Below are positions 24,200 through 32,898 of a stretch of DNA of 64,000 nucleotides, in pieces; the first letter of the stretch is position 1, and each line of letters begins with the position of its first letter. The DNA comes from Acuticoccus sediminis (GTDB taxonomy: Bacteria > Pseudomonadota > Alphaproteobacteria > Rhizobiales > Amorphaceae). The notes beneath the pieces were generated by a model, which saw only the letters and a list, made by a program, of their open reading frames with translations, did no database searches and was not told where the DNA came from. The stretch lies in assembly GCF_003258595.1 (NCBI RefSeq), contig NZ_QHHQ01000001.1, positions 1,240,001 through 1,304,000 of the forward strand, given 5' to 3'. The position numbers and the translations under genes were made by a program.

Positions 24200-25567
24200 A
24201 TGCCCGCACACCTCACCCTCGAGACCCTCAAAGCCGACGTTGCCGCGGGCACCATCGACACCGTGCTCACCTGCGTCATCGACATGCAGGGGCGCCTCAT
24301 GGGCAAGCGCTTCCACGCCGCCCACTTCGTCGACCACGTCGCCGAGGGCGAGACCCACGGCTGCGACTACCTCCTCGCCACCGACCTCGAGATGTACACC
24401 GTCCCCGGCTACACCTTCTCGAGCTGGCAGAAGGGCTACGGCGACTACGTCCACAAGCCCGACCTGTCGACGCTCCGCCGCGTGCCGTGGCTGCCCGCCA
24501 CTGCCATGGTGATCTGCGACATCCTCGACCACCACACCCACGAGCCGGTGCCCCACGCCCCGCGCACGGTCCTGAAGCGCCAGATCGAGCGCGCCCGTGC
24601 CGCCGGGTTCGACCCGATGATGGCGACCGAGCTCGAGTTCTTCATGTTCGAGGCCGCCTACGACACCCTTCGCGACGGCCGCTACACCGACCTCAGGACC
24701 CGCAACCGCTACAACATCGACTACGCGATCTTCGGCACCACCAAGGAGGAGGACGTGATGCGGGCGATCCGCAACGGCCTCCACGACGCGGGCGTACCGG
24801 TCGAATGCACCAAGGGCGAGGCGGAGGTCGGGCAGGAGGAGATCAACGTGCGCTACGCCGACGCGCTGGCGACCGCCGACCACCACGCCATCGTCAAGAA
24901 CGCCTGCAAGGAGATCGCCCACGCGCACGGCCGCTCGATCACCTTCATGGCCAAGTACGCGACCGACAAGGCCGGCTCCTCCGCCCACGTCCACCAGTCG
25001 CTGATGGGGGCCGACGGGCCGGCCTTCCACGATCCGGCGGGCGAGCACGGCATGTCGGCGACGATGCGCTCCTACCTCGCCGGGCTGCTCGCCCATTCGA
25101 CCGAGATCACCGCGTTCCTGGCGCCCTACGTGAACTCCTACAAGCGCTTCACCGAGGGGCTGTTCGCGCCGACCAAGTCGGTGTGGTCGACGGACAACCG
25201 CACTGCCGGCTTCCGCGTCTGCGGGGCGGGCACCAAGGGCGTGCGCGTCGAGTGCCGCATCGGCGGGGCCGACCTCAACCCCTACCTCGCCCTCGCCGCG
25301 CAGCTCGCCGCCGGGCTCGCCGGCATCGAGAAGGGGATGGAGCTGGAGCCAGAGAGCCGGGGCGACGTCTACCAGGCCGGCAACGTGACGGAGGTGCCGC
25401 GAACCCTGCGCCTCGCCGCCGACGCGCTCGACGGATCGGCCATGCTGCGCGCCGCGATGGGCGAGGCCGTCGTCGACCACTACGTGCGCGCCGCGCGCTG
25501 GGAGATCGAGGTGCTCGACCGCACCGTCACAGACTGGGACCTCATGCGCGGCTTCGAGCTCGCCTGA
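24200..25567 (+). CDS. Glutamine synthetase family protein (gamma-glutamyl ligase type)
   Basis: A 455-residue GS-fold ligase. Visible catalytic segments are MMATELEFFMFEAAYD with metal-binding glutamates, GEAEVGQEEINVRYADAL, KAGSSAHVHQSLM with the nucleotide/metal His, NSYKRF and VECRIGGADLNPYLALA. The N-terminal part includes TCVIDMQGRLMGKRF, as in the GlnT/PuuA branch. These enzymes join glutamate to an amine using ATP; ordinary ammonia assimilation is less likely given the context of an uptake system and an alcohol dehydrogenase. I used ATG 24200, which begins MPAHLTLETLKADV. The iron alcohol dehydrogenase follows 30 bp later. Confidence 0.85.
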   Translation: MPAHLTLETLKADVAAGTIDTVLTCVIDMQGRLMGKRFHAAHFVDHVAEGETHGCDYLLATDLEMYTVPGYTFSSWQKGYGDYVHKPDLSTLRRVPWLPATAMVICDILDHHTHEPVPHAPRTVLKRQIERARAAGFDPMMATELEFFMFEAAYDTLRDGRYTDLRTRNRYNIDYAIFGTTKEEDVMRAIRNGLHDAGVPVECTKGEAEVGQEEINVRYADALATADHHAIVKNACKEIAHAHGRSITFMAKYATDKAGSSAHVHQSLMGADGPAFHDPAGEHGMSATMRSYLAGLLAHSTEITAFLAPYVNSYKRFTEGLFAPTKSVWSTDNRTAGFRVCGAGTKGVRVECRIGGADLNPYLALAAQLAAGLAGIEKGMELEPESRGDVYQAGNVTEVPRTLRLAADALDGSAMLRAAMGEAVVDHYVRAARWEIEVLDRTVTDWDLMRGFELA

Positions 25568-25597
25568 TCCGTCCGCGCTTTCTCCAGAGGATCTGAG

Positions 25598-26743
25598 ATG
25601 AACCTGACCGGCAACTGGTCGTACCCCACCGCCATCCGCTTCGGCGCGGGGCGGATCGCCGAACTCGCCGAAGCCTGCAAGGCCGCCGGCATGACGCGCC
25701 CGCTCCTCGTCACCGACCGCGGGCTCATCGATCTCCCCATCACCGCGAAGGCGCTCGACCTCCTCGAGGCGGGCGGCCTCGGCCGCGCGATCTTCTCCGA
25801 CGTCGACCCCAACCCGACCGGAGAGAACCTCGAGGCCGGGCTGGCGGTCTACCGCGACGGCGGCCATGACGGCGTCGTCGCGTTCGGCGGCGGCTCGGGC
25901 CTCGACCTCGCCAAGATGGTCGCCTTCATGTCCGGCCAGAACCGTCCGGTCTGGGACTTCGAGGATATCGGCGACTGGTGGACCCGCGCCGACCCGAACG
26001 GGATCGCGCCGTCGATCGCGGTGCCGACCACCGCCGGCACCGGCTCGGAAGTCGGCCGGGCCAGCGTCCTGACGAACGCCGCGACGATGGAAAAGAAGAT
26101 CATCTTCCATCCGCTCGTGCTGCCGAAGGCGGTGATCGCCGATCCCGAGCTCACCGTCGGCATGCCGCCGGCCATCACTGCCGGCACCGGGATGGACGCG
26201 CTCGCGCACTGCCTGGAGGCCTACTCCTCGCCCTTCTACCACCCGATGAGCCAGGGGATCGCGCTCGAGGGGATGCGTCTCGTCTTCGAGAACCTCTACC
26301 GCGCCTACACGGCGCCGGACGACATCGAGGCGCGCTCCAACATGATGAGCGCCGCGGCCATGGGGGCCGTCGCCTTCCAGAAGGGGCTCGGCGCGATCCA
26401 CGCCCTCTCGCACCCGGTCGGCGCCCGGTACCACACCCACCACGGCACGACGAACGCCGTGGTGATGGCCGCGGTCCTGAAGTTCAACCGCCCGGCCATC
26501 GAGGAGCGGATCGCCCGCGCCGCGGCGTACCTGGGGATCCCCGGCGGGTTCGACGGGTTCGCCAAGCAGATCGACGACCTGCGCACCTCGCTCGGGATCC
26601 CCGAGCGCCTCTCCGGTCTCGGCGTCGACGCCGCCCAGCTCGATGCCATGGTCGAGGCGGCGCTCGCCGACCCGAGCGCGGGCGGCAACCCCGTGCCGTT
26701 GACGGCGGAGAACGTACGGGCGCTGTTCCTCGAGACGATCTGA
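25598..26743 (+). CDS. Iron-containing alcohol dehydrogenase
   Basis: A 381-residue group III alcohol dehydrogenase. NAD(P) binding is indicated by VVAFGGGSGLDLAKMVAF (about 90-107) and AVPTTAGTGSEVGRASV. The metal ligands are expected in GTGMDALAHCLEAYSSPFYH and in AIHALSHPVGARYHTHHG. It oxidises an alcohol to an aldehyde or the reverse with NAD(P). The ATG follows the GS-like gene by 30 bp with an AGAGGATC site, so they are likely co-transcribed. Its last codons are the first unit of a 15-bp tandem repeat that continues past the stop codon. Confidence 0.92.
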   Translation: MNLTGNWSYPTAIRFGAGRIAELAEACKAAGMTRPLLVTDRGLIDLPITAKALDLLEAGGLGRAIFSDVDPNPTGENLEAGLAVYRDGGHDGVVAFGGGSGLDLAKMVAFMSGQNRPVWDFEDIGDWWTRADPNGIAPSIAVPTTAGTGSEVGRASVLTNAATMEKKIIFHPLVLPKAVIADPELTVGMPPAITAGTGMDALAHCLEAYSSPFYHPMSQGIALEGMRLVFENLYRAYTAPDDIEARSNMMSAAAMGAVAFQKGLGAIHALSHPVGARYHTHHGTTNAVVMAAVLKFNRPAIEERIARAAAYLGIPGGFDGFAKQIDDLRTSLGIPERLSGLGVDAAQLDAMVEAALADPSAGGNPVPLTAENVRALFLETI

Positions 26744-26805
26744 GGCGAGACGATCTGAGGCGAGACGATCTGAGGCGAGACGATCTGAGGCGAGACGATC
26801 CGGGG
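26731..26805 (+). repeat. Five copies of a 15-bp tandem repeat spanning the alcohol dehydrogenase stop codon
   Basis: The unit CGAGACGATCTGAGG occurs at 26731, 26746, 26761 and 26776 exactly, and a fifth copy at 26791 differs in its last five bases. The first unit encodes the terminal Glu-Thr-Ile and the stop of the upstream gene, so the repeat looks like outward duplication of the gene's 3' end. Each unit carries a TGA in the same frame. Confidence 0.95.
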
Positions 26806-26906
26806 CGCGATCCGGGCCGCATCGGCCGGCCCCTCTGGTCCGCCGCCCGAGATGCGCCATCTGCCCACCCGCTGACAGGATGGCACCGGATGCCAGGGGA
26901 GACGTG

Positions 26907-27800
26907 ATGCCGGCGGTCGAAGTGAATGGACATCCGTTCTGGGTCGAGGTCGCCGGGCCGGAGGGGGGAAGGCCTCTCCTCCTCCTCTGCGGTCTCGGCA
27001 TGCAGCTCACCTTCTGGACCGATCCGTTCGTGGCGCTCCTCGTCGGGCGCGGCTTCCGCGTGGTGCGGATGGACAATCGTGACGCCGGCCTCTCGTGGGG
27101 GCCGGACGAGATCGCGCCGCCGCCAATCGACGCTCTGGAGCGCGAACGCGCGGCGGGGCGCATCCCGGACGTGCCCTACCGGCTGGAGGAGATGGCGGCG
27201 GACGCGGTCGGCGTCCTCGACGCTCTCGGCATCGGGAGCGCGCACATCGCCGGGGCGTCCATGGGCGGGATGATCGCCCAGCTCGTCGCCGCGGAGCATC
27301 GCGACAGGGCGTTGTCGCTCACCTCGATCATGTCGAACACCGGCCACCCGGAGGTGTTCGGCTCGACGGCGGCCGCCATCGCCGCGCTCAACAAGCCGCG
27401 CCCCGATCCGCTCACCGACCGCGAAGGATACCTCGACGGGACGACCGACTTCGTCGAGGCGGTCGGCAGCCCCGGCTATCCGACCGACCGGGCGACCCGC
27501 CGCGCCTTCATCGCCGCGGACCTCGACCGCGCCTACCGCCTCGAGGGATTTCTGCGCCAGTACGCGGCGATCCTCGGCAGCGCGCCCCGCGACAGGCGGC
27601 TCGCCGGCGTGCGCGTTCCGGCGATGGTCATCCATGGCGGCGACGACCAGCTCATCCCGCCGGCGGGAGGCCGGGCGACGGCAGAGGCGATCCCCGGCGC
27701 CGAACTCCTCGTCATCCCCGGCATGGGCCACGAGATCCCCGCGGCGCTGGAGGAGACCATCGCCGACGCCATCGCGCGGACGGCCGCGCGCGCCAGATAG
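26907..27800 (+). CDS. Alpha/beta-fold hydrolase
   Basis: A 297-residue alpha/beta hydrolase starting MPAVEVNGHPFWVEVAG. The strand-loop LLLLCGLGMQLTFW is the oxyanion region, IAGASMGGMIAQLVA (near residue 110) holds the nucleophile serine in GxSxG form, VHGGDDQLIP supplies the acid and GMGHEIP the catalytic histidine. It resembles esterases and lactonases of the 3-oxoadipate enol-lactonase type; the substrate is unknown. ATG 26907 was chosen over an upstream start at 26880 because GGGGAGA precedes it at a good distance. The gene end is the start of a 28-bp tandem repeat. Confidence 0.88.
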   Translation: MPAVEVNGHPFWVEVAGPEGGRPLLLLCGLGMQLTFWTDPFVALLVGRGFRVVRMDNRDAGLSWGPDEIAPPPIDALERERAAGRIPDVPYRLEEMAADAVGVLDALGIGSAHIAGASMGGMIAQLVAAEHRDRALSLTSIMSNTGHPEVFGSTAAAIAALNKPRPDPLTDREGYLDGTTDFVEAVGSPGYPTDRATRRAFIAADLDRAYRLEGFLRQYAAILGSAPRDRRLAGVRVPAMVIHGGDDQLIPPAGGRATAEAIPGAELLVIPGMGHEIPAALEETIADAIARTAARAR

Positions 27801-27892
27801 AGCTCGGACGGCCGCGCGCGCCAGATAGAGCGCGGACGGCTGCGCGCGCCAGATAGAGCGCGGACAGCCGCGCGCGCCAGATGGAGCGCGGA
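27781..27892 (+). repeat. Four copies of a 28-bp tandem repeat spanning the hydrolase stop codon
   Basis: Units begin at 27781, 27809, 27837 and 27865, with one to three differences between copies, and a partial fifth at 27893. The core reads GCGCGCGCCAGATAGAGCGC. The first unit encodes the last residues (AARAR) and the TAG stop of the hydrolase; the in-frame TAG recurs in copies two and three. The region lies in the convergent gap before quiC. Confidence 0.95.
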
Positions 27893-27939
27893 CCGCCGCG
27901 AGACGTAGGGGTGGACGGCCGGGCGGCCCTCTCCGGGGC

Positions 27940-29853
27940 TCAGGCGCGGGTCTGCTGGGACCAGCGGGTCTGGGTGGTGTTGCGCAGGAGGCGCTTCTGC
28001 GCGGCGATCCGGTGCGGTGCGTTCGCCGCGCCGTAGCCCTGGTAGCCTCCCCGCCGCTCCAGGATCTCGAAGAACATGCCGTCGCCGTAGGTGCGGCTGT
28101 AGAGCTGGAAGAACTGTCCCCGCTCGTCCGCGTCGAAGAGGATGTTGGCCGCCCGCAGCCGTCCGAGGAGGTCGCCGGGGAGGTCGAAGCGGGAGGCGAG
28201 GTCGTCGTAATAGTTGGGTGAGATCGGCAGCACCTCGAAGCCGTTCTTCAGGAGGGCCTCGGCGGTGGCGAATATGTCGTCACAGGCGAATGCGAGGTGC
28301 TGGACGGAGGAGCCGAAGCTCTCGGCGATGAAGCGGCCGGCGAGGGTGCGGTGCGACTCCGCGCCGTTGAGGGTCAGGCGCAGCGTCCTGTCCGGGCTCT
28401 CGATCGCCTGGCTGCGCACGAGGCCGCCCGGGTCGACGACATCCACCATGGGCGCCTTCGCGACGTCGAAGATCGACGTATAGAAGAGCGTCCAGGTCAG
28501 CATCTCCTCGTAGTTCATCGTCTGGGCGATGTGGTCGACGCGGGTGAGGCCGGCATCCGCGCGGGCATCCGGCCCGGCGGGAAGCGGCTGGAACTCGATG
28601 TCCCAGACGCGGGCCAGCTCGCTGTTCCCGTCGATGAAATGCATCACGCCGCCGCCGACGCCGCGGATCGCCGGGATGTCGAGCTCGCCCTCGAAGCGGG
28701 GCTGGCTGAAGGACATGGCGCCCAGCGCCCGGGCGCGCTCCACCGTGGCGTTGGCGTCCTCGACGCGCAGGCCGATGTCGCACACCGAGGTGCCGTGCGT
28801 GAGGTATGCCGAGTGGGCGAACCCCTCGAGCTCGGTGTTGATGACGATGTTGATGCCGCCCTGCCGCCAGAGGGTGACGTCGCGGGCTATGTGCCGGGCC
28901 GCCTTCTGGAATCCCATGGTGGATAGGATGCGGCCCAGCGCCGCGGCCTCGTTGTCGTCGGCGGCGAACTCGATGAACTCGACCCCCTCAACCGAAACGC
29001 GAGGAGGCATCGGCGGGATCGACTGGGATACCGCCGGCTCGGCGAGGCGCACCTGGTCGGCGAGGTAGAGGAGCGAGCGGTGCCCGTCGACGGCGATGGC
29101 GCGGGGGCTGCCGCCGCGGAACTGGTCGTTGAAGATCTCCAGCGAGAGCGGGCCGTCGTAGCCGGTGGCCATGATGGCGCGGGTAAAGTCCACCACCGGG
29201 AGGTCGCCTTCGCCCGGCATGACGCGGAAGTGGCGCGACCAGTAGAAGAGGTCCATCTCGATCCGCGGCGCGTCGGCGAGCTGCACGAAGGCGATGCGGT
29301 CGCCGGGGATGGAGCGGATCGTGTCGGGGTCGATCTGCCGGGCGAGGGTGTGGAAGCTGTCGAGGATGATGCCGACGCTCGGGTGGTCGGCCCGCCGCAC
29401 GATCTCCCAGGCGTCGCGGTGGTCGTTGACGTGGCGGCCCCAGGCGAGCGCCTCGTAGCCGATGCGCAGGCCGCGCCGGGCGGCGCGTTCGCCGAGCTCG
29501 CGCAGGTCCGCGGCGGCGCGGTCGATCCCGCCGATCGCCTGCGGGTGGACCGACGAGCAGACGAGGATGAGGTCGACGCCCAGCTCGCACATCAGGTCGA
29601 ACTTGCGCTCGGCGCGGTCGAAGGCGCGGGCACGGAGCGGCTCGGGCAGTCCCTCGAAGTCGCGGAACGGCTGGAACAGGGTGATCTCGAGGCCGTGGTC
29701 GCGGACCATCTCGCCGACGTCGCGGGGGCGTCCGTCGAAGGCGATGAAGTCCTGCTCGAAAATCTCGATCCCGTAGAAGCCGGCGCTGGCGATCGCCGAC
29801 AACTTCTCCGGGAGTTCGCCGGCGATCGAGACGGTCGCGATCGAGGTCTTCAT
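27940..29853 (-). CDS. quiC: 3-dehydroshikimate dehydratase, two-domain QuiC type
   Basis: A 637-residue fusion. The N-terminal TIM barrel (1-270) has E134 in IGYEALAW, D165 in GIILDSFHTL, Q191 in IAFVQLADAP and E239 in LSLEIFNDQ, the same residues that hold the metal in characterised bacterial dehydroshikimate dehydratases. The C-terminal half is a VOC/4-hydroxyphenylpyruvate-dioxygenase-like domain with metal-type His in VDHIAQTM and QHLAFACDD and Glu in MFFEILERR. It converts 3-dehydroshikimate to protocatechuate in quinate/shikimate breakdown. No other quinate or protocatechuate gene is in the window. It is transcribed alone, convergent with the hydrolase. Confidence 0.92.
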   Translation of the reverse strand: MKTSIATVSIAGELPEKLSAIASAGFYGIEIFEQDFIAFDGRPRDVGEMVRDHGLEITLFQPFRDFEGLPEPLRARAFDRAERKFDLMCELGVDLILVCSSVHPQAIGGIDRAAADLRELGERAARRGLRIGYEALAWGRHVNDHRDAWEIVRRADHPSVGIILDSFHTLARQIDPDTIRSIPGDRIAFVQLADAPRIEMDLFYWSRHFRVMPGEGDLPVVDFTRAIMATGYDGPLSLEIFNDQFRGGSPRAIAVDGHRSLLYLADQVRLAEPAVSQSIPPMPPRVSVEGVEFIEFAADDNEAAALGRILSTMGFQKAARHIARDVTLWRQGGINIVINTELEGFAHSAYLTHGTSVCDIGLRVEDANATVERARALGAMSFSQPRFEGELDIPAIRGVGGGVMHFIDGNSELARVWDIEFQPLPAGPDARADAGLTRVDHIAQTMNYEEMLTWTLFYTSIFDVAKAPMVDVVDPGGLVRSQAIESPDRTLRLTLNGAESHRTLAGRFIAESFGSSVQHLAFACDDIFATAEALLKNGFEVLPISPNYYDDLASRFDLPGDLLGRLRAANILFDADERGQFFQLYSRTYGDGMFFEILERRGGYQGYGAANAPHRIAAQKRLLRNTTQTRWSQQTRA

Positions 29854-29962
29854 GTCATGGGCCCCCGCTTATCATGGCCGATAGTCATACTGGCGCAGCT
29901 TCCGGGGTGGGAACCCTTCTTCCGGGCGAAATGTTGTTCCGGCCGTGCAATGGGAGCAGAGC

Positions 29963-30550
29963 ATGGCTGAGACCGGAACGACGGGCCGCCTGCAGACGAT
30001 TCTGGACGACATATGCGAGATGGGGCAGCGCGGCGGCAAAGTGTCCGTGGCGCAGATCCTCGACTGCGTCGGCCGCACGTCCTTCGCCGCGGTGCTGCTC
30101 GTGCCCAGCCTGATCGTGGTGTCGCCCCTGAGCGCCATTCCCGGCATTCCGACGGTCGCGGGGCTGATCATCGTCCTGATCTGCATGCAGTACGTGTTCG
30201 GTGCGCGGTCGCTGTGGCTGCCGAGCCGGATCCTGAGGATTTCTGTCAGGGGCGAGCACCTTTGTGCAGCGATGTCTCGCGTTAGACCGATCGCGCGGTT
30301 GGGAGATTTCGTTGCACGGCCTAGGATGACTTTCCTTATTACCCGTACGACGTTCACGATCAGCGCCATCGTGTGTGCCTTTCTCGCGGCGCTGATGCCG
30401 CCGATGGAGATCCTGCCGCTGACGAGTTCGATCACGGCGTTCCTGATCGCGATGCTTGCGCTCGCACTGCTCGCGCGCGACGGAACCCTTGCAATCGTTG
30501 CGATAACCCTGATCGCGATGTTCCTGACTGTCGGCGGAATCATCATATAA
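29963..30550 (+). CDS. ExoD-like exopolysaccharide synthesis membrane protein
   Basis: A protein of 195 residues starting MAETGTTGRLQTILDDI. The segment GQRGGKVSVAQILDCVGRTSFAAVLLVPS and SPLSAIPGIPTVAGLIIVLI is characteristic of the ExoD family, followed by helices near 120-195 (TISAIVCAFLAALMPP, ending in a hydrophobic tail). ExoD of Sinorhizobium affects exopolysaccharide production and alkaline tolerance; its biochemical role is not settled. I used ATG 29963, preceded by GGGAGCAG, instead of an upstream ATG at 29945. It is divergent from quiC across about 110 bp. Confidence 0.85.
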   Translation: MAETGTTGRLQTILDDICEMGQRGGKVSVAQILDCVGRTSFAAVLLVPSLIVVSPLSAIPGIPTVAGLIIVLICMQYVFGARSLWLPSRILRISVRGEHLCAAMSRVRPIARLGDFVARPRMTFLITRTTFTISAIVCAFLAALMPPMEILPLTSSITAFLIAMLALALLARDGTLAIVAITLIAMFLTVGGIII

Positions 30551-30921
30551 ATGGACCCGGCGGGCCACGGTTCGTCCGCCGGTGTGACCCCGTTGCCAGT
30601 TCCGCTTCAGCTGATGTTCATTTACGATGTGTCAGTAACGGCGATGCGGCAAGATAACTATCAGGTTTGATAGTCATTCTATCTCATCGCCATTGAATCT
30701 TGTTGCGTGGTGAGGGCTGGAGGAATAAGGTCCCACCGAGTGAGAGTGGCGTAGCTAGCGCTCGATCACGCGGCGTGGCGGACAGCGAGTTCCGCCGCCT
30801 CACCGATTGGATCTGCGCAAAGGATACATGAAACCGGGGGTCTGCGTGGCTTGGCAGTCCGGAAGGACTGCAGGCGGCGGGATGGCCCCCATATGGCGTT
30901 TTTGAGGAGGATCGGCGGCAG
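30551..30921. other. 371-bp intergenic region with a small perfect inverted repeat
   Basis: No coding sequence is supported here. At 30657-30674 there is a perfect 7-bp inverted repeat ACTATCA / TGATAGT with a GGTT centre, in a stretch clearly richer in A+T than its surroundings (about 30610-30710). It could be an operator or promoter element for the response-regulator gene downstream, or a weak terminator of exoD. A GAGGAGG-like site precedes the response-regulator ATG at 30922. Confidence 0.5.
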
Positions 30922-31314
30922 ATGGCGCACAAACGGATCATGATCGTCGAAGACGAAGCCATGATCAGCTTCGATCTGGCCGACCTCCTGCAGACCGCCG
31001 GCTATCATGTCAGCGGCCCCTTCGCGACCGCGACCGAGGCGATGGAAGCGCTTCCGAACGCCGAGCTCAACCTCGCCATCCTCGACGTCGACCTCGGTGA
31101 CGGGGAGACCAGCGAGGCCGTCGCCCAGCACCTGACCGAGGCCGGTACGCCGTTCCTCTTCGTGTCCGGTTACACCTACGCCGGCAGCAAGCTGCTGCAG
31201 CGTTTTCCGCACGCCTACCGTGTCTCCAAGCCCTGGGACCCTCAGGATCTCCTGAAGGTCGTGGCCCGCACGGTCGGCCCGCGCCTCGTCGCGGACGGGC
31301 CGGCGGCGGCCTAA
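30922..31314 (+). CDS. Receiver-only response regulator
   Basis: A 130-residue single CheY-like receiver domain with no effector. The acidic pair is in IMIVEDEAMISF (E10, D11), the phosphoacceptor is D55 in AILDVDLGDG, the switch Ser is in FLFVSGYT and the conserved Lys in YRVSKPWD. Such proteins act as phosphate relays or allosteric partners of histidine kinases; in Hyphomicrobiales similar proteins relay to the general-stress kinase network. No histidine kinase is adjacent. A clear GAGGAGGATCGG ribosome site precedes the ATG. Confidence 0.9.
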   Translation: MAHKRIMIVEDEAMISFDLADLLQTAGYHVSGPFATATEAMEALPNAELNLAILDVDLGDGETSEAVAQHLTEAGTPFLFVSGYTYAGSKLLQRFPHAYRVSKPWDPQDLLKVVARTVGPRLVADGPAAA

Positions 31315-31360
31315 CCGCGCCGGCGCGGCCCCTCCTTGGGGGCCGCCGCAGCCTTGCCGG

Positions 31361-32755
31361 TCACATCGGCTCGAGCACGCGTCCCGGATTGAGGATCCCC
31401 TTCGGGTCCAGCGCCTTCTTCAGAGTGTGCATCAGCGCGAGTTCCGCCGGCGTGCGGCTGTAGCCGAGGTACGGCCGCTTCAGCCGGCCGATGCCGTGCT
31501 CGGCCGAGATCGAGCCGTGGAAGCGGCGCACCACCGCGTACACCCCTTCGTCCACCGTGTGCTTGCCCTCGGGCGTCACGAAGCCGCCGCCGCCGTCCAG
31601 CGGTCCGACCACGACGTGGAGGTTGCTGTCGGCGACGTGCCCGAAGATCACCTGCACCGCCGCCGGCCATTCGCGTGCCGCGACCTCGCGCAGCGCGTCG
31701 ACCGCGGCGCCGATGCTGCCGCGCGGCAGGCTGACGTCGAGGTTGATCTGGTTGCCCTGGAACTGGCCGTACTCGTAGACGCTCTCGCGGTAGGCCCACA
31801 TCCGGGCCGCGTCGTTGCCGGACTGGGCAAGATGCGCGTCGACGATGAGGCCTTCCTCCATCAGCTCGCCGAGCACCGTGGTGACCCGCTCCGGGTCGCC
31901 GGTGCCGAGCTCGACGAGGAGGACCACCTCGTGGCTCTCGGCGAACGGGGCCGGCAGCTTGATCCGCTTCACCGCGACGTCGATGAACTCGCGCCACATC
32001 GCCTCGAAGGTGAGGAGCTCGCCGCCGAAGCGGGACTGCAGCCGGGCGAGGATCGCGAGCGCCGCATCGGCCGACGGCGCGGCGAGGAGGGCGGTCTCCA
32101 CCGCGACCGGCTTGGGATGCAGGCCGAGCACGACCCGCGTCACCACGCCCAGCGTTCCCTCGCTGCCGATGAAGAGCTGGGTCCAGTCGTACCCGGTGTT
32201 GTTCTTCATCATCTTGTTGAGGGAGGTGAGGACCGTGCCGTCCGCCTGCACCGCCTCGAGCCCGAGGACGTTGCGGCGGGTCATGCCGTAGCGCACGACC
32301 TGGTTGCCGCCCGCGTTCGTCGCGACGTTGCCGCCGATGGTCGCCGTGCCCCGCGCGCCAAGGTCGATGCCGCAGAGGAAGCCCGCCTCCTCGGCCGCCG
32401 CCTGCACCTCGGCGAGCGGCGTGCCGGCGAGCGCGGTGAGCGTTCCGGCGACCGGGTCGATCTCCTCGATCCCGCGCATCCGCTGCAGCGACAAGGCGAC
32501 CTCGCCCTCGCCGGGGTGGGCGCCCGCGGCAAGGCCGGTCAGGCCGCCTTGCGTGACCACCGGCTGCCCGGCCTCGTTGCAGATCGCCAGCGCGGCCGAC
32601 ACCTCTTCGGTGTTGCGCGGCAGCAGGAGCGCCCGCGGCGTCACCGGCGTCAGATGGGACGCATCCTCGCAGTTCGCGGCGGGGATGTCCGCGCCGACCC
32701 GAACCGAACCTTCACCCAGCCGCGCGATCAGCCGGCCGATCAACTCGTCGCCCAC
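31361..32755 (-). CDS. FAD-binding oxidase, GlcD / D-lactate dehydrogenase type
   Basis: A 464-residue VAO-family flavoprotein. The PP-loop FAD-binding half includes VTQGGLTGLAAGAHPGEGEV (about 68-87) and GTATIGGNVATNAGGNQVVRYG, and the C-terminal half ends with ISAEHGIGRLKRPYL and LDPKGILNPGRVL, standard for glycolate oxidase GlcD and D-2-hydroxyacid dehydrogenases. It oxidises a 2-hydroxyacid to a 2-oxoacid. The GlcE and GlcF partners are not nearby, so a stand-alone D-2-hydroxyacid dehydrogenase is more likely. It is the only gene of its transcription unit that can be seen; the next gene upstream lies 143 bp away. Confidence 0.9.
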   Translation of the reverse strand: MGDELIGRLIARLGEGSVRVGADIPAANCEDASHLTPVTPRALLLPRNTEEVSAALAICNEAGQPVVTQGGLTGLAAGAHPGEGEVALSLQRMRGIEEIDPVAGTLTALAGTPLAEVQAAAEEAGFLCGIDLGARGTATIGGNVATNAGGNQVVRYGMTRRNVLGLEAVQADGTVLTSLNKMMKNNTGYDWTQLFIGSEGTLGVVTRVVLGLHPKPVAVETALLAAPSADAALAILARLQSRFGGELLTFEAMWREFIDVAVKRIKLPAPFAESHEVVLLVELGTGDPERVTTVLGELMEEGLIVDAHLAQSGNDAARMWAYRESVYEYGQFQGNQINLDVSLPRGSIGAAVDALREVAAREWPAAVQVIFGHVADSNLHVVVGPLDGGGGFVTPEGKHTVDEGVYAVVRRFHGSISAEHGIGRLKRPYLGYSRTPAELALMHTLKKALDPKGILNPGRVLEPM

Positions 32756-32898
32756 GTGTCCTCCAGGGTTCTGTCCGGCCGACTATATGGCCTGGTGCGG
32801 AGCGCGTCTGCCGGTCCGTGCGCGCTCCGCCCGCGTTTTGTCGCCATCCCTCGGGCGGCGTTTCGGGCGGCCGGCGTCCATGGAGCCGGACACTGCCG

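Noticed and set aside
26731-27892. CRISPR array
   Set aside because: The repeats are directly adjacent with no unique spacers, the periods are 15 and 28 bp, and no Cas gene is present. They are simple tandem repeats.
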